A stretch of 49,903 nucleotides of DNA from contig NZ_JAPQEZ010000008.1 in the NCBI RefSeq assembly GCF_026798195.1, positions 1 through 49,903 on the forward strand. Reading direction: 5' to 3'. This document shows, piece by piece, positions 37,213 through 45,901 of the stretch. The notes beneath the pieces were generated by a model. It searched no databases. It worked only from the letters and a program-made list of their open reading frames with translations, and was not told where the DNA came from. This stretch comes from Lentilactobacillus senioris. Its GTDB lineage: Bacteria; Bacillota; Bacilli; Lactobacillales; Lactobacillaceae. Each line of letters starts with the position of its first letter. Positions within the stretch are counted from its first letter, which is position 1. The position numbers and the translations under genes are program-made.

Positions 37213-37890
37213 ATGACTGAAAATAAGACAACCAAACGAGAACAACAAACACAAAAAATGAATAAATTAGTCCATGAATTGGTCCAAAAAATTGATCAAA
37301 ATCCTAAGGAGCCACAAAACTATTACGATTTGGCAACAGTGTTAGTAGACGGTAATGATTATGAACAGGCCGAAGAACTATTAATGAAGGCTTTAGGCTT
37401 ATTTGATAATGCTGAGGTGACGGTGAAAGACCAACTGATTTACGGTTTGGCCAACGTCTATTACGCTGCTGAAGAATATTCAAAGGCCATTCAATGGTTT
37501 GAAAAAATTACCAGTCAACAATTAAAAACAGATGCATATTTGATGTTAGCTCAAAGTTATTTAGCGTTAGGAGATAACAAGCGGTCCATGGCTTTTGCAC
37601 TAACAGCTCAAGGAAAGCAAACAATGAAGCCAGAAATTAGTAACCTAATCGGAGACAATTTATTGGCATTAGGGGACTTTGAACAGGCAGGTAGCTTTTA
37701 TGATCAAACCTTAGCCGTAGATCCTAATAACGGACCGGCTAATTTTAATCGGGGATTAGTGGCGATGGTTCAGGCAGAACCATATGCTATTTACTTTGAT
37801 AAGGCTAAGAAAGCAGATCCCGATTATTTTCAAAAGAGTCAACAAAAACTCACTGATATTGAAAAGTTTTTGAAAACCAAACAAGAGTAA
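37213..37890 (+). CDS. TPR-repeat protein
   Basis: A 225-aa protein of tandem tetratricopeptide repeats. Recurring 34-residue units are visible near residues 38-70 (ALGLF at their ends), 72-105, 106-140 and 145-185. Such proteins are protein-interaction scaffolds. The gene lies 8 nt after the phosphatase and 11 nt before recD2, a common Firmicute arrangement. Confidence 0.88.
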   Translation: MTENKTTKREQQTQKMNKLVHELVQKIDQNPKEPQNYYDLATVLVDGNDYEQAEELLMKALGLFDNAEVTVKDQLIYGLANVYYAAEEYSKAIQWFEKITSQQLKTDAYLMLAQSYLALGDNKRSMAFALTAQGKQTMKPEISNLIGDNLLALGDFEQAGSFYDQTLAVDPNNGPANFNRGLVAMVQAEPYAIYFDKAKKADPDYFQKSQQKLTDIEKFLKTKQE

Positions 37891-37901
37891 GGAGGATGCC
37901 C

Positions 37902-40316
37902 GTGGCACAATCGGTAAATTTGTTTCAACAGGCAGATAATAATCAGGCAAAATTTATTGATGGCCAAGTCGCGGCCATCTTTTTTGAGAGTCCGGATAGT
38001 TTTTATAAAGTCGCCTTAGTAAAGGTAGACGATACTAATACCGATTGGCAGGAAAGTGAAATTGTAGTTACTGGTAATTTTGGTGAGTTAGTCGAAGAAG
38101 CTGACTATCATTTTATTGGCAAAATAGTCGATCATCCTAAATATGGGACTCAATTTCAAGTTAGTAATTATGCTAAGCAGATGGCAACTACTAGTGCTGG
38201 TGTAGTTAAGTACCTATCTGGTGATAATTTTCCTGGGGTGGGAAAAAAAACGGCTGAAAAAATTGTTGATTCTCTGGGAATTGATGCTCTTCAACAAATT
38301 AATGCTGATAACAGAGTCCTAGATAAAATTGGTATTTCTGCTAAGGTAAAAGCAACTATCGTTTCCAATCTGGATATCGGTAATGATGTCGATCAAATTA
38401 TTATGGGCTTAAATAGTTACGGTTTCGGTAGTCAATTAGCGGAAAAAATTTATCAAAAGTACCATCAAGATGCCCTAAAAGTTATCCAAGAAAATCCTTA
38501 TCAGTTAATGGAAGACATTGATGGAATCAGTTTTAAAAAAGCAGACGCAATTGCTTCAGAATTAGGGATTGAATTTGATTCCGATCAACGATTAGAAGCA
38601 GGATTATTATTTGCCTTAACAGAACTTAGTTTAAAAAATGGTGATACGTACGCTACGTCAGAGCCCCTGCTTAATGAAACCCTTAAGCTCTTAAATGAAG
38701 CTCGCCCAGGGCAAATCTCTGGAGATAAATTAGCGGCAGCACTAGTGGAATTAGCAAAAACTAACCGAGTAGTAGGACAAGAAGAACGAATCTATCTTTC
38801 CCGTTTATTTTGGGCGGAAAAGCAAATTGCGGAACATTTACATCGAATTATGGCAAACGTGGAGTTAACCGATTTTAAGCCTGAGCTTTTGCAAAAGAAA
38901 ATGAAAACGGTGGAAAAACAAAACGGGATTAATTACGATGAGTTCCAAGAAGAAGCGATTGCACAAGCTCTGAAGTCACCGATCTTTATCCTAACCGGGG
39001 GACCGGGAACCGGGAAAACCACCATTATTAATGGAATTGTGCATACTTTTGCGCAACTGAATGATTACTCACTAGATGTTAATGCGTATAAGGATAAACC
39101 ATTTCCGATCGTGTTAGCGGCGCCAACCGGAAGAGCTGCTAAGCATATGAGTGAGTCGACGGGGTTACCAGCTAGTACTATTCATCGGTTACTAGGGCTT
39201 AATGGTCAAGAAGATACTGACTTTAGTGGGGTTAAGGATATTGATGGTCAATTATTAATTATTGATGAAATGTCAATGGTTGATACGGATCTCTTTAAGA
39301 CACTGCTAAAGGCAGTTCCTAATCACATGCAAGTTATTTTAGTAGGGGATCAGGACCAACTGCCATCAGTGGGACCGGGGCAGGTATTTCATGATTTGAT
39401 TAGTTCAAACACTTTACCCAAAATTGAATTAGAACGCATTTACCGCCAAGATGAAGGATCTTCTATCACTGAGTTGGCCCATGATATTCATAATGGGGTC
39501 TTGCCAGCAGACTTTACGGAAAATAAAGCTGACCGATCGTTTATTGTCTGCAACGAAAATCAAATATTGTCAGTGGTTAAGCAAGTGGTTTCCCATGCTC
39601 ACAATAAGGGATTTGAGTTAATGGATACTCAGGTTTTAGCACCAATGTATCGGGGCACTGCTGGTATCAATGCCATCAATGATACAATTCAAAACGTATT
39701 AAATCCGAATCCCCAAAATGAAGTAACGGTGAAAGATCATCTCTATCGAATTGGGGATAAGGTATTACAGCTGATCAATAGTCCGGAAGAAAATGTCTTT
39801 AATGGTGATTTAGGGATTATTACCGGAATTGAAAAGCAAAAAGGGCAGACACAGCCTACGAAAATTGTGGTTGATTTTGATGAAACCCAGGTGATTTATG
39901 ACCGCAGTAATTGGAATCAGTTTACGTTAGCGTACTGTACTTCCATTCATAAGGCGCAAGGAAGCGAGTTTAAACTAGTGATTCTGCCATTGGTACGCCG
40001 TTATTCTAAAATGCTCAAACGAAATTTGCTATATACTGCTGTTACCCGAGCTAGTGATTTTTTAATTATGGTAGGAGACCCAGTGGCTTACCAATTATGC
40101 GTAGAAAATAATTCTGTTAACCGAAAAACAACCCTCATCCAACGTTTGTCAGAAGTATTGGAAAAATCACCTACTGCTGATTTTGAACCAACTAATGATT
40201 TAAAAGATGATGAACATGAGCAATCAACTGTATTAACAATGGAATTAATTCAAACAGAACAAATTGATCCTATGATTGGGATGCAAAAAGTGAAACCGAA
40301 TGATTTTATGAAATAA
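37902..40316 (+). CDS. recD2: RecD2 DNA helicase
   Basis: An 804-aa superfamily 1B 5'-3' helicase of the stand-alone RecD2 type, involved in DNA repair and fork protection without RecBC. An N-terminal OB-like region and helix-hairpin-helix motifs (FPGVGKKTAEKIV) precede the helicase core with Walker A GGPGTGKTT (near residue 367), motif II DEMSMVD, and the C-terminal YCTSIHKAQGSEF motif VI region. GTG 37902 is the start: the ATG at 37896 directly abuts GGAGG, while GTG is 6 nt away. Its neighbours are typical. Confidence 0.95.
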   Translation: MAQSVNLFQQADNNQAKFIDGQVAAIFFESPDSFYKVALVKVDDTNTDWQESEIVVTGNFGELVEEADYHFIGKIVDHPKYGTQFQVSNYAKQMATTSAGVVKYLSGDNFPGVGKKTAEKIVDSLGIDALQQINADNRVLDKIGISAKVKATIVSNLDIGNDVDQIIMGLNSYGFGSQLAEKIYQKYHQDALKVIQENPYQLMEDIDGISFKKADAIASELGIEFDSDQRLEAGLLFALTELSLKNGDTYATSEPLLNETLKLLNEARPGQISGDKLAAALVELAKTNRVVGQEERIYLSRLFWAEKQIAEHLHRIMANVELTDFKPELLQKKMKTVEKQNGINYDEFQEEAIAQALKSPIFILTGGPGTGKTTIINGIVHTFAQLNDYSLDVNAYKDKPFPIVLAAPTGRAAKHMSESTGLPASTIHRLLGLNGQEDTDFSGVKDIDGQLLIIDEMSMVDTDLFKTLLKAVPNHMQVILVGDQDQLPSVGPGQVFHDLISSNTLPKIELERIYRQDEGSSITELAHDIHNGVLPADFTENKADRSFIVCNENQILSVVKQVVSHAHNKGFELMDTQVLAPMYRGTAGINAINDTIQNVLNPNPQNEVTVKDHLYRIGDKVLQLINSPEENVFNGDLGIITGIEKQKGQTQPTKIVVDFDETQVIYDRSNWNQFTLAYCTSIHKAQGSEFKLVILPLVRRYSKMLKRNLLYTAVTRASDFLIMVGDPVAYQLCVENNSVNRKTTLIQRLSEVLEKSPTADFEPTNDLKDDEHEQSTVLTMELIQTEQIDPMIGMQKVKPNDFMK

Positions 40317-40395
40317 TGATAAAATAGTAAGCATAATGGTGTTATGAACCCATTTTATGGTATTATTTTGGTAATAAATATTTGTGGAGGACAAA

Positions 40396-41367
40396 ATGGC
40401 CGAACTAAAATCTAGCCCGAACTTAAAAATATTTTCCTTGAATTCTAACCGTCCCTTAGCTGAAAAAATCAGTAAAGCGGTAGGAGTAGAATTAGGAAAG
40501 GCAACCATTCAAAAATTTAGCGATGACGAAATCAAAATTAGTGTCGATGAAAGTATTCGTGGAGACGAAGTTTATATAATCCAATCGGTTTCTGATCCGG
40601 TAAATACCAACTTAATGCAGCTATTAATTATGGTAGATGCATTAAGACGTGCCAGTGCAGGGGCAATTAACGTGGTGATTCCATACTATGGTTATTCACG
40701 TGCTGACCGTAAAGCCCGTTCACGAGAACCCATCACGGCTAAATTAATTGCGTCCTTTTTAGAAATGGATGGAGTTGATCGGGTAATTACCCTTGATTTA
40801 CACGCTGATCAAATTCAAGGCTTCTTTGATATTCCAGTTGATCATTTAAGAGCAGAGGATCTATTAGCCGGCTACTTTACCGAGGCTGGGTTTAAGGACG
40901 CTGATGATGTGGTAGTTGTCTCTCCTGACCATGCTAGTGTTTCACGTGCTAGGGCCTACGCTGAACGTTTAGATTCTCCAATTGCAATTATTGATAATCG
41001 AGCACCGGAAGACATTCATACTATCCCAGAATCTGTAATTGGTAATGTTAAAGGGAAACGCGCAATTTTAGTTGATGATATGATTGATACTGGAATTAAA
41101 TTGCAAATTTCAGCTAAAACTTTAATTGAAGCGGGAGCAACAGAAGTTTATGCGGTTGCTACTCATGCAGTCTTTTCTGGTGATGCGGCATTACGGCTTC
41201 AAGAAGCTCCGATTAAGAAGACGGTTGTAACTGACTCAATTGATATTCCAGCAAATAAACGTTTTGATAAATTAGAAATTGTTTCCGTTGATGAATTATT
41301 TGGAGAAGCAATTACATTGATTCATAATCAAAAATCAGTGGGCAAGTTATTTGGCCGTAATAAATAA
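40396..41367 (+). CDS. prs2: Ribose-phosphate pyrophosphokinase (Prs2-like)
   Basis: A 323-aa PRPP synthetase-family protein (ribose-5-phosphate + ATP to PRPP). The flexible loop [17 protein letters not shown] and the metal-binding [13 protein letters not shown] are present. The ring-flexible and PRPP motifs differ from the main enzyme: [11 protein letters not shown] instead of SPDHGGVTRAR, and [11 protein letters not shown] instead of VDD.IDTAGT. Streptococcal Prs2 proteins are similar in overall pattern, so a second, housekeeping-like Prs copy probably exists elsewhere. ATG 40396 is 5 nt after GGAGG. Activity cannot be taken for granted. Confidence 0.85.
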   Translation: MAELKSSPNLKIFSLNSNRPLAEKISKAVGVELGKATIQKFSDDEIKISVDESIRGDEVYIIQSVSDPVNTNLMQLLIMVDALRRASAGAINVVIPYYGYSRADRKARSREPITAKLIASFLEMDGVDRVITLDLHADQIQGFFDIPVDHLRAEDLLAGYFTEAGFKDADDVVVVSPDHASVSRARAYAERLDSPIAIIDNRAPEDIHTIPESVIGNVKGKRAILVDDMIDTGIKLQISAKTLIEAGATEVYAVATHAVFSGDAALRLQEAPIKKTVVTDSIDIPANKRFDKLEIVSVDELFGEAITLIHNQKSVGKLFGRNK

Positions 41368-41389
41368 TTAAACGAACGGAGGAAGCAAG

Positions 41390-42379
41390 ATGTATAAAGC
41401 AAACGATGATCGTTATGAAAAAGCAACTATTCGCCGAGCAGGCAATACAGGCTTACAACTACCAGGAATTTCTTTTGGAATGTGGCACAGTTTTGGTGAT
41501 GATGCTAACTATAGTGACAGTGAACGAGTTATTTTAGATGCATTTGATTCTGGAATTTTCAGTTTTGATCTTGCCAACAACTATGGTCCTGGTTCTGGTG
41601 CTGCAGAAAGAATGTTTGGTGAAGTTTATAAGGCTAACTTGAAACCTTACCGAAACGAATTAGTAGTTACTACTAAAGCAGGCTATCATATGTGGCCTGG
41701 ACCTTATGGTTCATTTTCTGGTCGTAAAACATTGATGAATGCTATTGATGTTAGTTTGGAACGGATGAACCTAGATTATGTTGATATCTTTTACAGTCAT
41801 CGCTTTGATCCTAATACTAGTTTGGAAGAAACTGCCGTGGCTTTAGATGATATTGTTAAATCAGGTAAAGCTTTATACGTTGGAATTTCAAACTACAATA
41901 AAGAACAAACTGCAGAAATGATTAATTACTTTAAGGAACTGCATACGCCATTTGCTGTTAACCAATTGTCCTATAACATGTTAAATCGGGATGTTAAAGA
42001 AGACGGCGTAGTAGATTTACTTAGAGAAGAACAAAAGGCTGTCGTTGCATACGGACCATTAGCTGAAGGTTTATTAACTGACAAATACCTCAATGATTTA
42101 CCAGCAGACATGAAGTTACATCCAACTAATAGTGGTGTACTAAGTGGTGGTGCTAACGATTTAAAGGCTAAATTAAATCAATTAAATGATATTGCTCAAA
42201 ATCGGGGGCAATCTTTGGCTCAAATGGCTACGGCTTGGTTGTTAAACGATCCGACGGTAGTAAGTGTGGTTACTGGAGCTTCTAAGGTAGAACATTTACA
42301 AGATAATATTAAGGCAATGGATAACTTGGACTTTACTTCTGACGAATTAGAAGCCATCGATAAAATTGTTTTGGGCTAA
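41390..42379 (+). CDS. Aldo/keto reductase (YghZ-like)
   Basis: A 329-aa AKR with a (beta/alpha)8 barrel. The family signature is FDLANNYGPG with the catalytic Tyr, and the catalytic His is in DIFYSHRFD. The YghZ-type subfamily reduces L-glyceraldehyde-3-phosphate and methylglyoxal in E. coli; the natural substrate here is unknown. The NADPH-binding C-terminus includes VVTGASKVEHL. It is 22 nt after prs2 and probably co-transcribed. A terminator follows. Confidence 0.92.
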   Translation: MYKANDDRYEKATIRRAGNTGLQLPGISFGMWHSFGDDANYSDSERVILDAFDSGIFSFDLANNYGPGSGAAERMFGEVYKANLKPYRNELVVTTKAGYHMWPGPYGSFSGRKTLMNAIDVSLERMNLDYVDIFYSHRFDPNTSLEETAVALDDIVKSGKALYVGISNYNKEQTAEMINYFKELHTPFAVNQLSYNMLNRDVKEDGVVDLLREEQKAVVAYGPLAEGLLTDKYLNDLPADMKLHPTNSGVLSGGANDLKAKLNQLNDIAQNRGQSLAQMATAWLLNDPTVVSVVTGASKVEHLQDNIKAMDNLDFTSDELEAIDKIVLG

Positions 42380-42400
42380 TTAAACGATAATAAGAATAGA

Positions 42401-42443
42401 AAAAAGACCGGAAAGTTAATTTTTTAGCAATTACGGTCTTTTT
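42401..42443. terminator. Terminator after the aldo/keto reductase
   Basis: A 10-bp stem AAAAAGACCG/CGGTCTTTTT with a long 23-nt loop that can form an inner AT-rich pairing. It is an A/T-flanked terminator. Confidence 0.85.
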
Positions 42444-42447
42444 AATT

Positions 42448-42456
42448 TGTTATAAT
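42448..42456 (+). promoter_or_regulatory. Extended -10 promoter of the LacI-family regulator
   Basis: TGTTATAAT (42448-42456) is a consensus extended -10 placed 35 nt before the start codon; it begins right after the preceding terminator. Confidence 0.65.
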
Positions 42457-42490
42457 GTTAACAAGAATTTCTTTGAACGGAGAATGCCAC

Positions 42491-43498
42491 ATGATAAAAA
42501 AAGTGACCATTACTGATTTAGCTAAACGCGCTAACGTTTCTGTTACCACCGTTTCACAGATCTTAAACGGAAAAGAGGAACGCTTTAGTGATAAAACGGT
42601 AAAGCGAGTAAAAGAACTTCAAAAAGAAATGGGTTATGTTCCTGATTTTAATGCCCAAAGTTTGATTCGTAGATCTGGTCAAACTATTGGTGTGCTAGTT
42701 CCTAACTTAAATAATCCATTTTTTGCTGAATTTAATCGAGGTATTGAAGCTTACGGGATGAGCCAAGGATATACCCCGCTAATTTTTGGTTCAGATGACA
42801 GTCCTAAAATTGCTGGACACTACATGTTAGAAGCCATTCGACGAGCTGCTGATGGAATGATTATTGCTTCAGCGGTTGAAGATGTTAACCAGATTGATCA
42901 CATGTTACAACAAAACGGGTTACCTTATTTATTAATTGATCGAAGTCGACCTGAAAAGGGAGACGAAGTTGATATGCAAAATGAACAGGGAGGTAAAATG
43001 GTTGCGGATTATTTACACCAAATGGGGCACGAAAAAGTAGCCGTGGTTATCACCTCAGAATTAACCCTGAATTTAGAACACCGTTTGGATGGCTTTTTAG
43101 AAAGAATGAAAGAATTACAAATACCAGTGCCAAAGGATCTAATTTTTACCACTCAATTGTCTAAAAAAGGCGGCGAAGACATTAGTGCTGCCATTTGGGA
43201 AGCTAAGCCCACGGTGGTATTTGCTATTAATGATGAAATTGCTATTGGACTGAACCGCGGGTTTAATAATTTAGGTCTCAAAGTTCCTGAAGATATTTCA
43301 ATTATGGGCTATGACAATATTGATATGGCGGAATATATGATTCCTGCGCTTACTACAATTAATCAACCAGCATTTGAAATGGGTGAAACGGCAGCCAAAT
43401 TAATTATTGATCGAATTAAAAACCGCAATAATGCACCTCAGCACGTTACGTTACCAATTAACTTAGTTGAACGCAAAAGTGTTCGTAAAATTAAATAG
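42491..43498 (+). CDS. LacI-family transcriptional regulator (RbsR-like)
   Basis: A 335-aa repressor. The N-terminal helix-turn-helix and hinge helix (ITDLAKRANVSVTTVSQILNG) is followed by a periplasmic-binding-like effector domain (NNPFFAEFNRGIEAY, then MGYDNIDMAEYMIPALTTI). Its gene precedes ribokinase by 104 nt, so ribose or a related sugar is the likely effector, as for RbsR, but this is inferred from position. ATG 42491 follows GGAGAA. The operator before rbsK is a candidate target. Confidence 0.9.
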   Translation: MIKKVTITDLAKRANVSVTTVSQILNGKEERFSDKTVKRVKELQKEMGYVPDFNAQSLIRRSGQTIGVLVPNLNNPFFAEFNRGIEAYGMSQGYTPLIFGSDDSPKIAGHYMLEAIRRAADGMIIASAVEDVNQIDHMLQQNGLPYLLIDRSRPEKGDEVDMQNEQGGKMVADYLHQMGHEKVAVVITSELTLNLEHRLDGFLERMKELQIPVPKDLIFTTQLSKKGGEDISAAIWEAKPTVVFAINDEIAIGLNRGFNNLGLKVPEDISIMGYDNIDMAEYMIPALTTINQPAFEMGETAAKLIIDRIKNRNNAPQHVTLPINLVERKSVRKIK

Positions 43499-43507
43499 AG
43501 TGAGGGA

Positions 43508-43536
43508 TTGTAACTTTTTCACGATTCTGATAAAAT
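43508..43536 (+). promoter_or_regulatory. Predicted promoter of rbsK
   Basis: -35 TTGTAA (43508-43513), 17-nt spacer, extended -10 TGA then TAAAAT (43531-43536). Confidence 0.72.
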
Positions 43537-43552
43537 TTAGGTGAAAGGTTTT

Positions 43553-43567
43553 AATTAAACGTTTTCA
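43553..43567 (+). promoter_or_regulatory. LacI-type/cre-like operator
   Basis: An AAACGTTT core (43557-43564) in AATTAAACGTTTTCA. The site matches the CcpA cre consensus at 13 of 15 positions and equally fits an operator for the upstream LacI protein. It lies about 17 nt downstream of the -10, a position for blocking RNA polymerase. Confidence 0.6.
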
Positions 43568-43602
43568 ATACTAAAGATGAATGCAAAAGAGGAATAATTT
43601 CT

Positions 43603-44523
43603 ATGAAAAATACAGTCGTTGTTTTAGGAAGCCTAAATGTTGACACCACTTTGCATGTTGCTAACATGCCTCAACCTGGTGAAACTATTTCTGCTCAAAG
43701 TAAAACTAGCTCACCTGGTGGTAAGGGCGCTAATCAAGCCGTAGCTGCAGCCCGCTCTGATGCCAATACTTGTTTTATTGGTCAAGTTGGTGATGATCAA
43801 TCTGGTCAAATGATGATTAAAGCATTGAAAGACAATGGAATTGACACTGCTCACATTAACGTTGTAGAAGATCAAGGTACTGGTTCTGCCGTAATTTTGC
43901 TAGATGAAAATGGCCAAAACAGTATCATGGTTTATGGTGGAGCTAACCAAAGTATGGGTAGCGCCGTAATTAAGCAAGCTGAAGAGTTAATTAAATCAGC
44001 AGACTTTATTGTAGCTCAATTTGAAACTCCTCAAGAACGAACTTTAGAAGCCTTTAAGATTGCTAAGGATAATGGAGTGGTGACTGTTTTAAATCCAGCT
44101 CCAGCTGCAACTATTATGCCAGAATTACTTGCGGTGACGGATTTAGTTATTCCTAACGAAACTGAAAGTGCTACTTTAACTGGTATTGAAGTTACTGATG
44201 AAGCATCAATGGATGCCAATGCCGCTAAATTCCAAAAAATGGGTGTTAAGAACTTGATTATCACTGTTGGGGATAAGGGTGCTTATTACTCTACAGAAGC
44301 TGCTCACGGCTTTGTACCAGCCTTTAAAGTAGATGCTGTTGATACTACTGCTGCTGGAGATACTTTTATTGGAGCTCTTTGCTCTCAATTGAAAGGTGAT
44401 TTAAGTAATATTGCAGACGCTTTGACCTATGCTCAAAAGGCTTCTTCTATTACTGTTCAATCTATGGGGGCTTTGCCATCAATCCCTACTACCGACCAAA
44501 TTAATGCTACTTACAAAAAATAA
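43603..44523 (+). CDS. rbsK: Ribokinase
   Basis: A 306-aa PfkB-family kinase that phosphorylates D-ribose to ribose-5-phosphate. The N-terminal substrate motif GGKGANQAVAAARS is present and the C-terminal catalytic-base motif DTTAAGDTFIGAL contains the anion hole. Ribose-5-phosphate is the substrate of the Prs2-like gene 2 kb upstream. No ribose transporter or rbsD gene lies next to it. ATG 43603 has AAGAGG upstream. Confidence 0.95.
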   Translation: MKNTVVVLGSLNVDTTLHVANMPQPGETISAQSKTSSPGGKGANQAVAAARSDANTCFIGQVGDDQSGQMMIKALKDNGIDTAHINVVEDQGTGSAVILLDENGQNSIMVYGGANQSMGSAVIKQAEELIKSADFIVAQFETPQERTLEAFKIAKDNGVVTVLNPAPAATIMPELLAVTDLVIPNETESATLTGIEVTDEASMDANAAKFQKMGVKNLIITVGDKGAYYSTEAAHGFVPAFKVDAVDTTAAGDTFIGALCSQLKGDLSNIADALTYAQKASSITVQSMGALPSIPTTDQINATYKK

Positions 44524-44664
44524 AAACTGATTGTTGCATTCTGGAGAACAATTTGATAGAATTCTTGTCGTTAGTTAGTTCTCGAAATGAGGATTAACAA
44601 AAATCAATGGAAGTGTTATCTTTTAGGTGAGAAAACTTCATTTTACTTAAGGGAGCAAATGACA

Positions 44665-44874
44665 ATGAGTAATAAGACAGAAATTTTAGAAGAATACGTT
44701 GCAGCTACCGATAAACTTAATGATTTGAAGTCTAAAGAGGCTCAATCGGCATGTCCGGCGACTGATGAAACCATCGTTATTCAACCACAATTTGGCGATG
44801 AGATGAATGAATTAACCAGAAAATGTGCTCAACTAAATATGATTTTAGAAGCTATGGAAGCTTCTGAAGATTAA
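44665..44874 (+). CDS. Small acidic protein of unknown function
   Basis: A 69-aa protein that is largely acidic and helical, with two cysteines (SACPAT and RKCAQL) and no membrane segment. The C-terminal half (EMNELTRKCAQLNMILEAM) could form a short coiled coil. ATG 44665 is preferred over ATG 44659 because GGGAG is 9 nt upstream of the former but only 3 nt from the latter. A terminator follows, supporting expression. I recognise no family. Confidence 0.6.
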   Translation: MSNKTEILEEYVAATDKLNDLKSKEAQSACPATDETIVIQPQFGDEMNELTRKCAQLNMILEAMEASED

Positions 44875-44875
44875 T

Positions 44876-44914
44876 AAAAAGGACTAACTTTAATAAAAAG
44901 TTAGTCCTTTTTTT
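44876..44914. terminator. Bidirectional terminator
   Basis: A 16-bp stem AAAAAGGACTAACTTT with its complement, a 5-6-nt AT loop and a T-tract on both strands, between the small acidic gene and the convergent ADP-ribosylglycohydrolase. Confidence 0.93.
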
Positions 44915-44917
44915 AAT

Positions 44918-45877
44918 CTAAAATTCTGGAGAAAGTAAAGCGTGAGAAACACTACTTTTAATTTGGTTACGGCCTTTAAGCACATCTAACCATTCCTTTG
45001 GAAAAGATACGGGTGCATAGAGCAACGACGCTAGCATGGCTGTAATTGAACCAATGGTGTCAGCATCATTACCCAAGTTAACGGCTTTTTTTACTGCTGC
45101 ATAGAATTGTTCTGAGTTCATTAAACACCAGAAAACGGAATCTAACGTGTCGACTACGTAACCGGAGCTTTCAATTGCTTCTTCGGGTTGTTTGTAAAAA
45201 GATAATTCACCTAGATGCTTAAAGTAAATTAGTTGGTCCTTAAACTGAGGTTGTGCTTTGTAGTACTTTAATGCTTCTCTAATCGCTGCAAGCATTGTGT
45301 ACTGATTAGAATTTTGAATTAATCTAATTGCTGCATTAGCTAGAATTCCAGCTGCCACCAAACTTCTTGGATGACGATGAGTTAATGAAGAGTAATCATG
45401 GATAAGTTTAGCTGCTTGATCATTGAATTTGTAGCTTCCTGGAAGAGAAACAATGTAAAATGCAATAGGAACAATACGCATTAACGCACCGTTGCCATTG
45501 TCAAATTCATCGCTGCCCCCACATTGTAAAGGAGCAACTCCAGATGCAAAACGTTCGATTGCTTGTTGAGTGGTTCGACCAATGTCAAATGATTTACCAT
45601 AGGGCGTATAATCACCAAAGTAATACCATTGAGAAAAACGAGCCATCATATCATAGTAATTTAAGCCAAGCGAAAGACTGGTTAAAGCAGCAATTGTTAA
45701 AGAGGTATCATCCGACCAAGTCCCGGCGGGAACGTTAAAGGTTTTATAGCCTTCCATTTTGCTAATTGGGTGCTTTAAAAAAAAGTCCCTGCTTTTAAAT
45801 TGATAGGGGACTCCTAAAGCATCTCCGATGGCAACAGCCGTTACTGATTGGAATAGTAAATATCTTGTGGAATACAT
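44918..45877 (-). CDS. ADP-ribosylglycohydrolase (DraG family)
   Basis: A 319-aa protein of the ADP-ribosylhydrolase/DraG family, which removes ADP-ribose from proteins or cleaves related glycosidic bonds. The two Mg2+-binding motifs are intact: GTWSDDTSL (about residue 54) and GNDADTIGSITAM (about 260), with GNGALMRI in between. The target is unknown, and no ADP-ribosyltransferase gene lies nearby. ATG 45877 follows GAGG. It lies 24 nt after a lipid kinase gene on the same strand and is likely co-transcribed with it. Confidence 0.9.
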   Translation of the reverse strand: MYSTRYLLFQSVTAVAIGDALGVPYQFKSRDFFLKHPISKMEGYKTFNVPAGTWSDDTSLTIAALTSLSLGLNYYDMMARFSQWYYFGDYTPYGKSFDIGRTTQQAIERFASGVAPLQCGGSDEFDNGNGALMRIVPIAFYIVSLPGSYKFNDQAAKLIHDYSSLTHRHPRSLVAAGILANAAIRLIQNSNQYTMLAAIREALKYYKAQPQFKDQLIYFKHLGELSFYKQPEEAIESSGYVVDTLDSVFWCLMNSEQFYAAVKKAVNLGNDADTIGSITAMLASLLYAPVSFPKEWLDVLKGRNQIKSSVSHALLSPEF

Positions 45878-45901
45878 AACACTAAATACCTCATTTATAG
45901 A

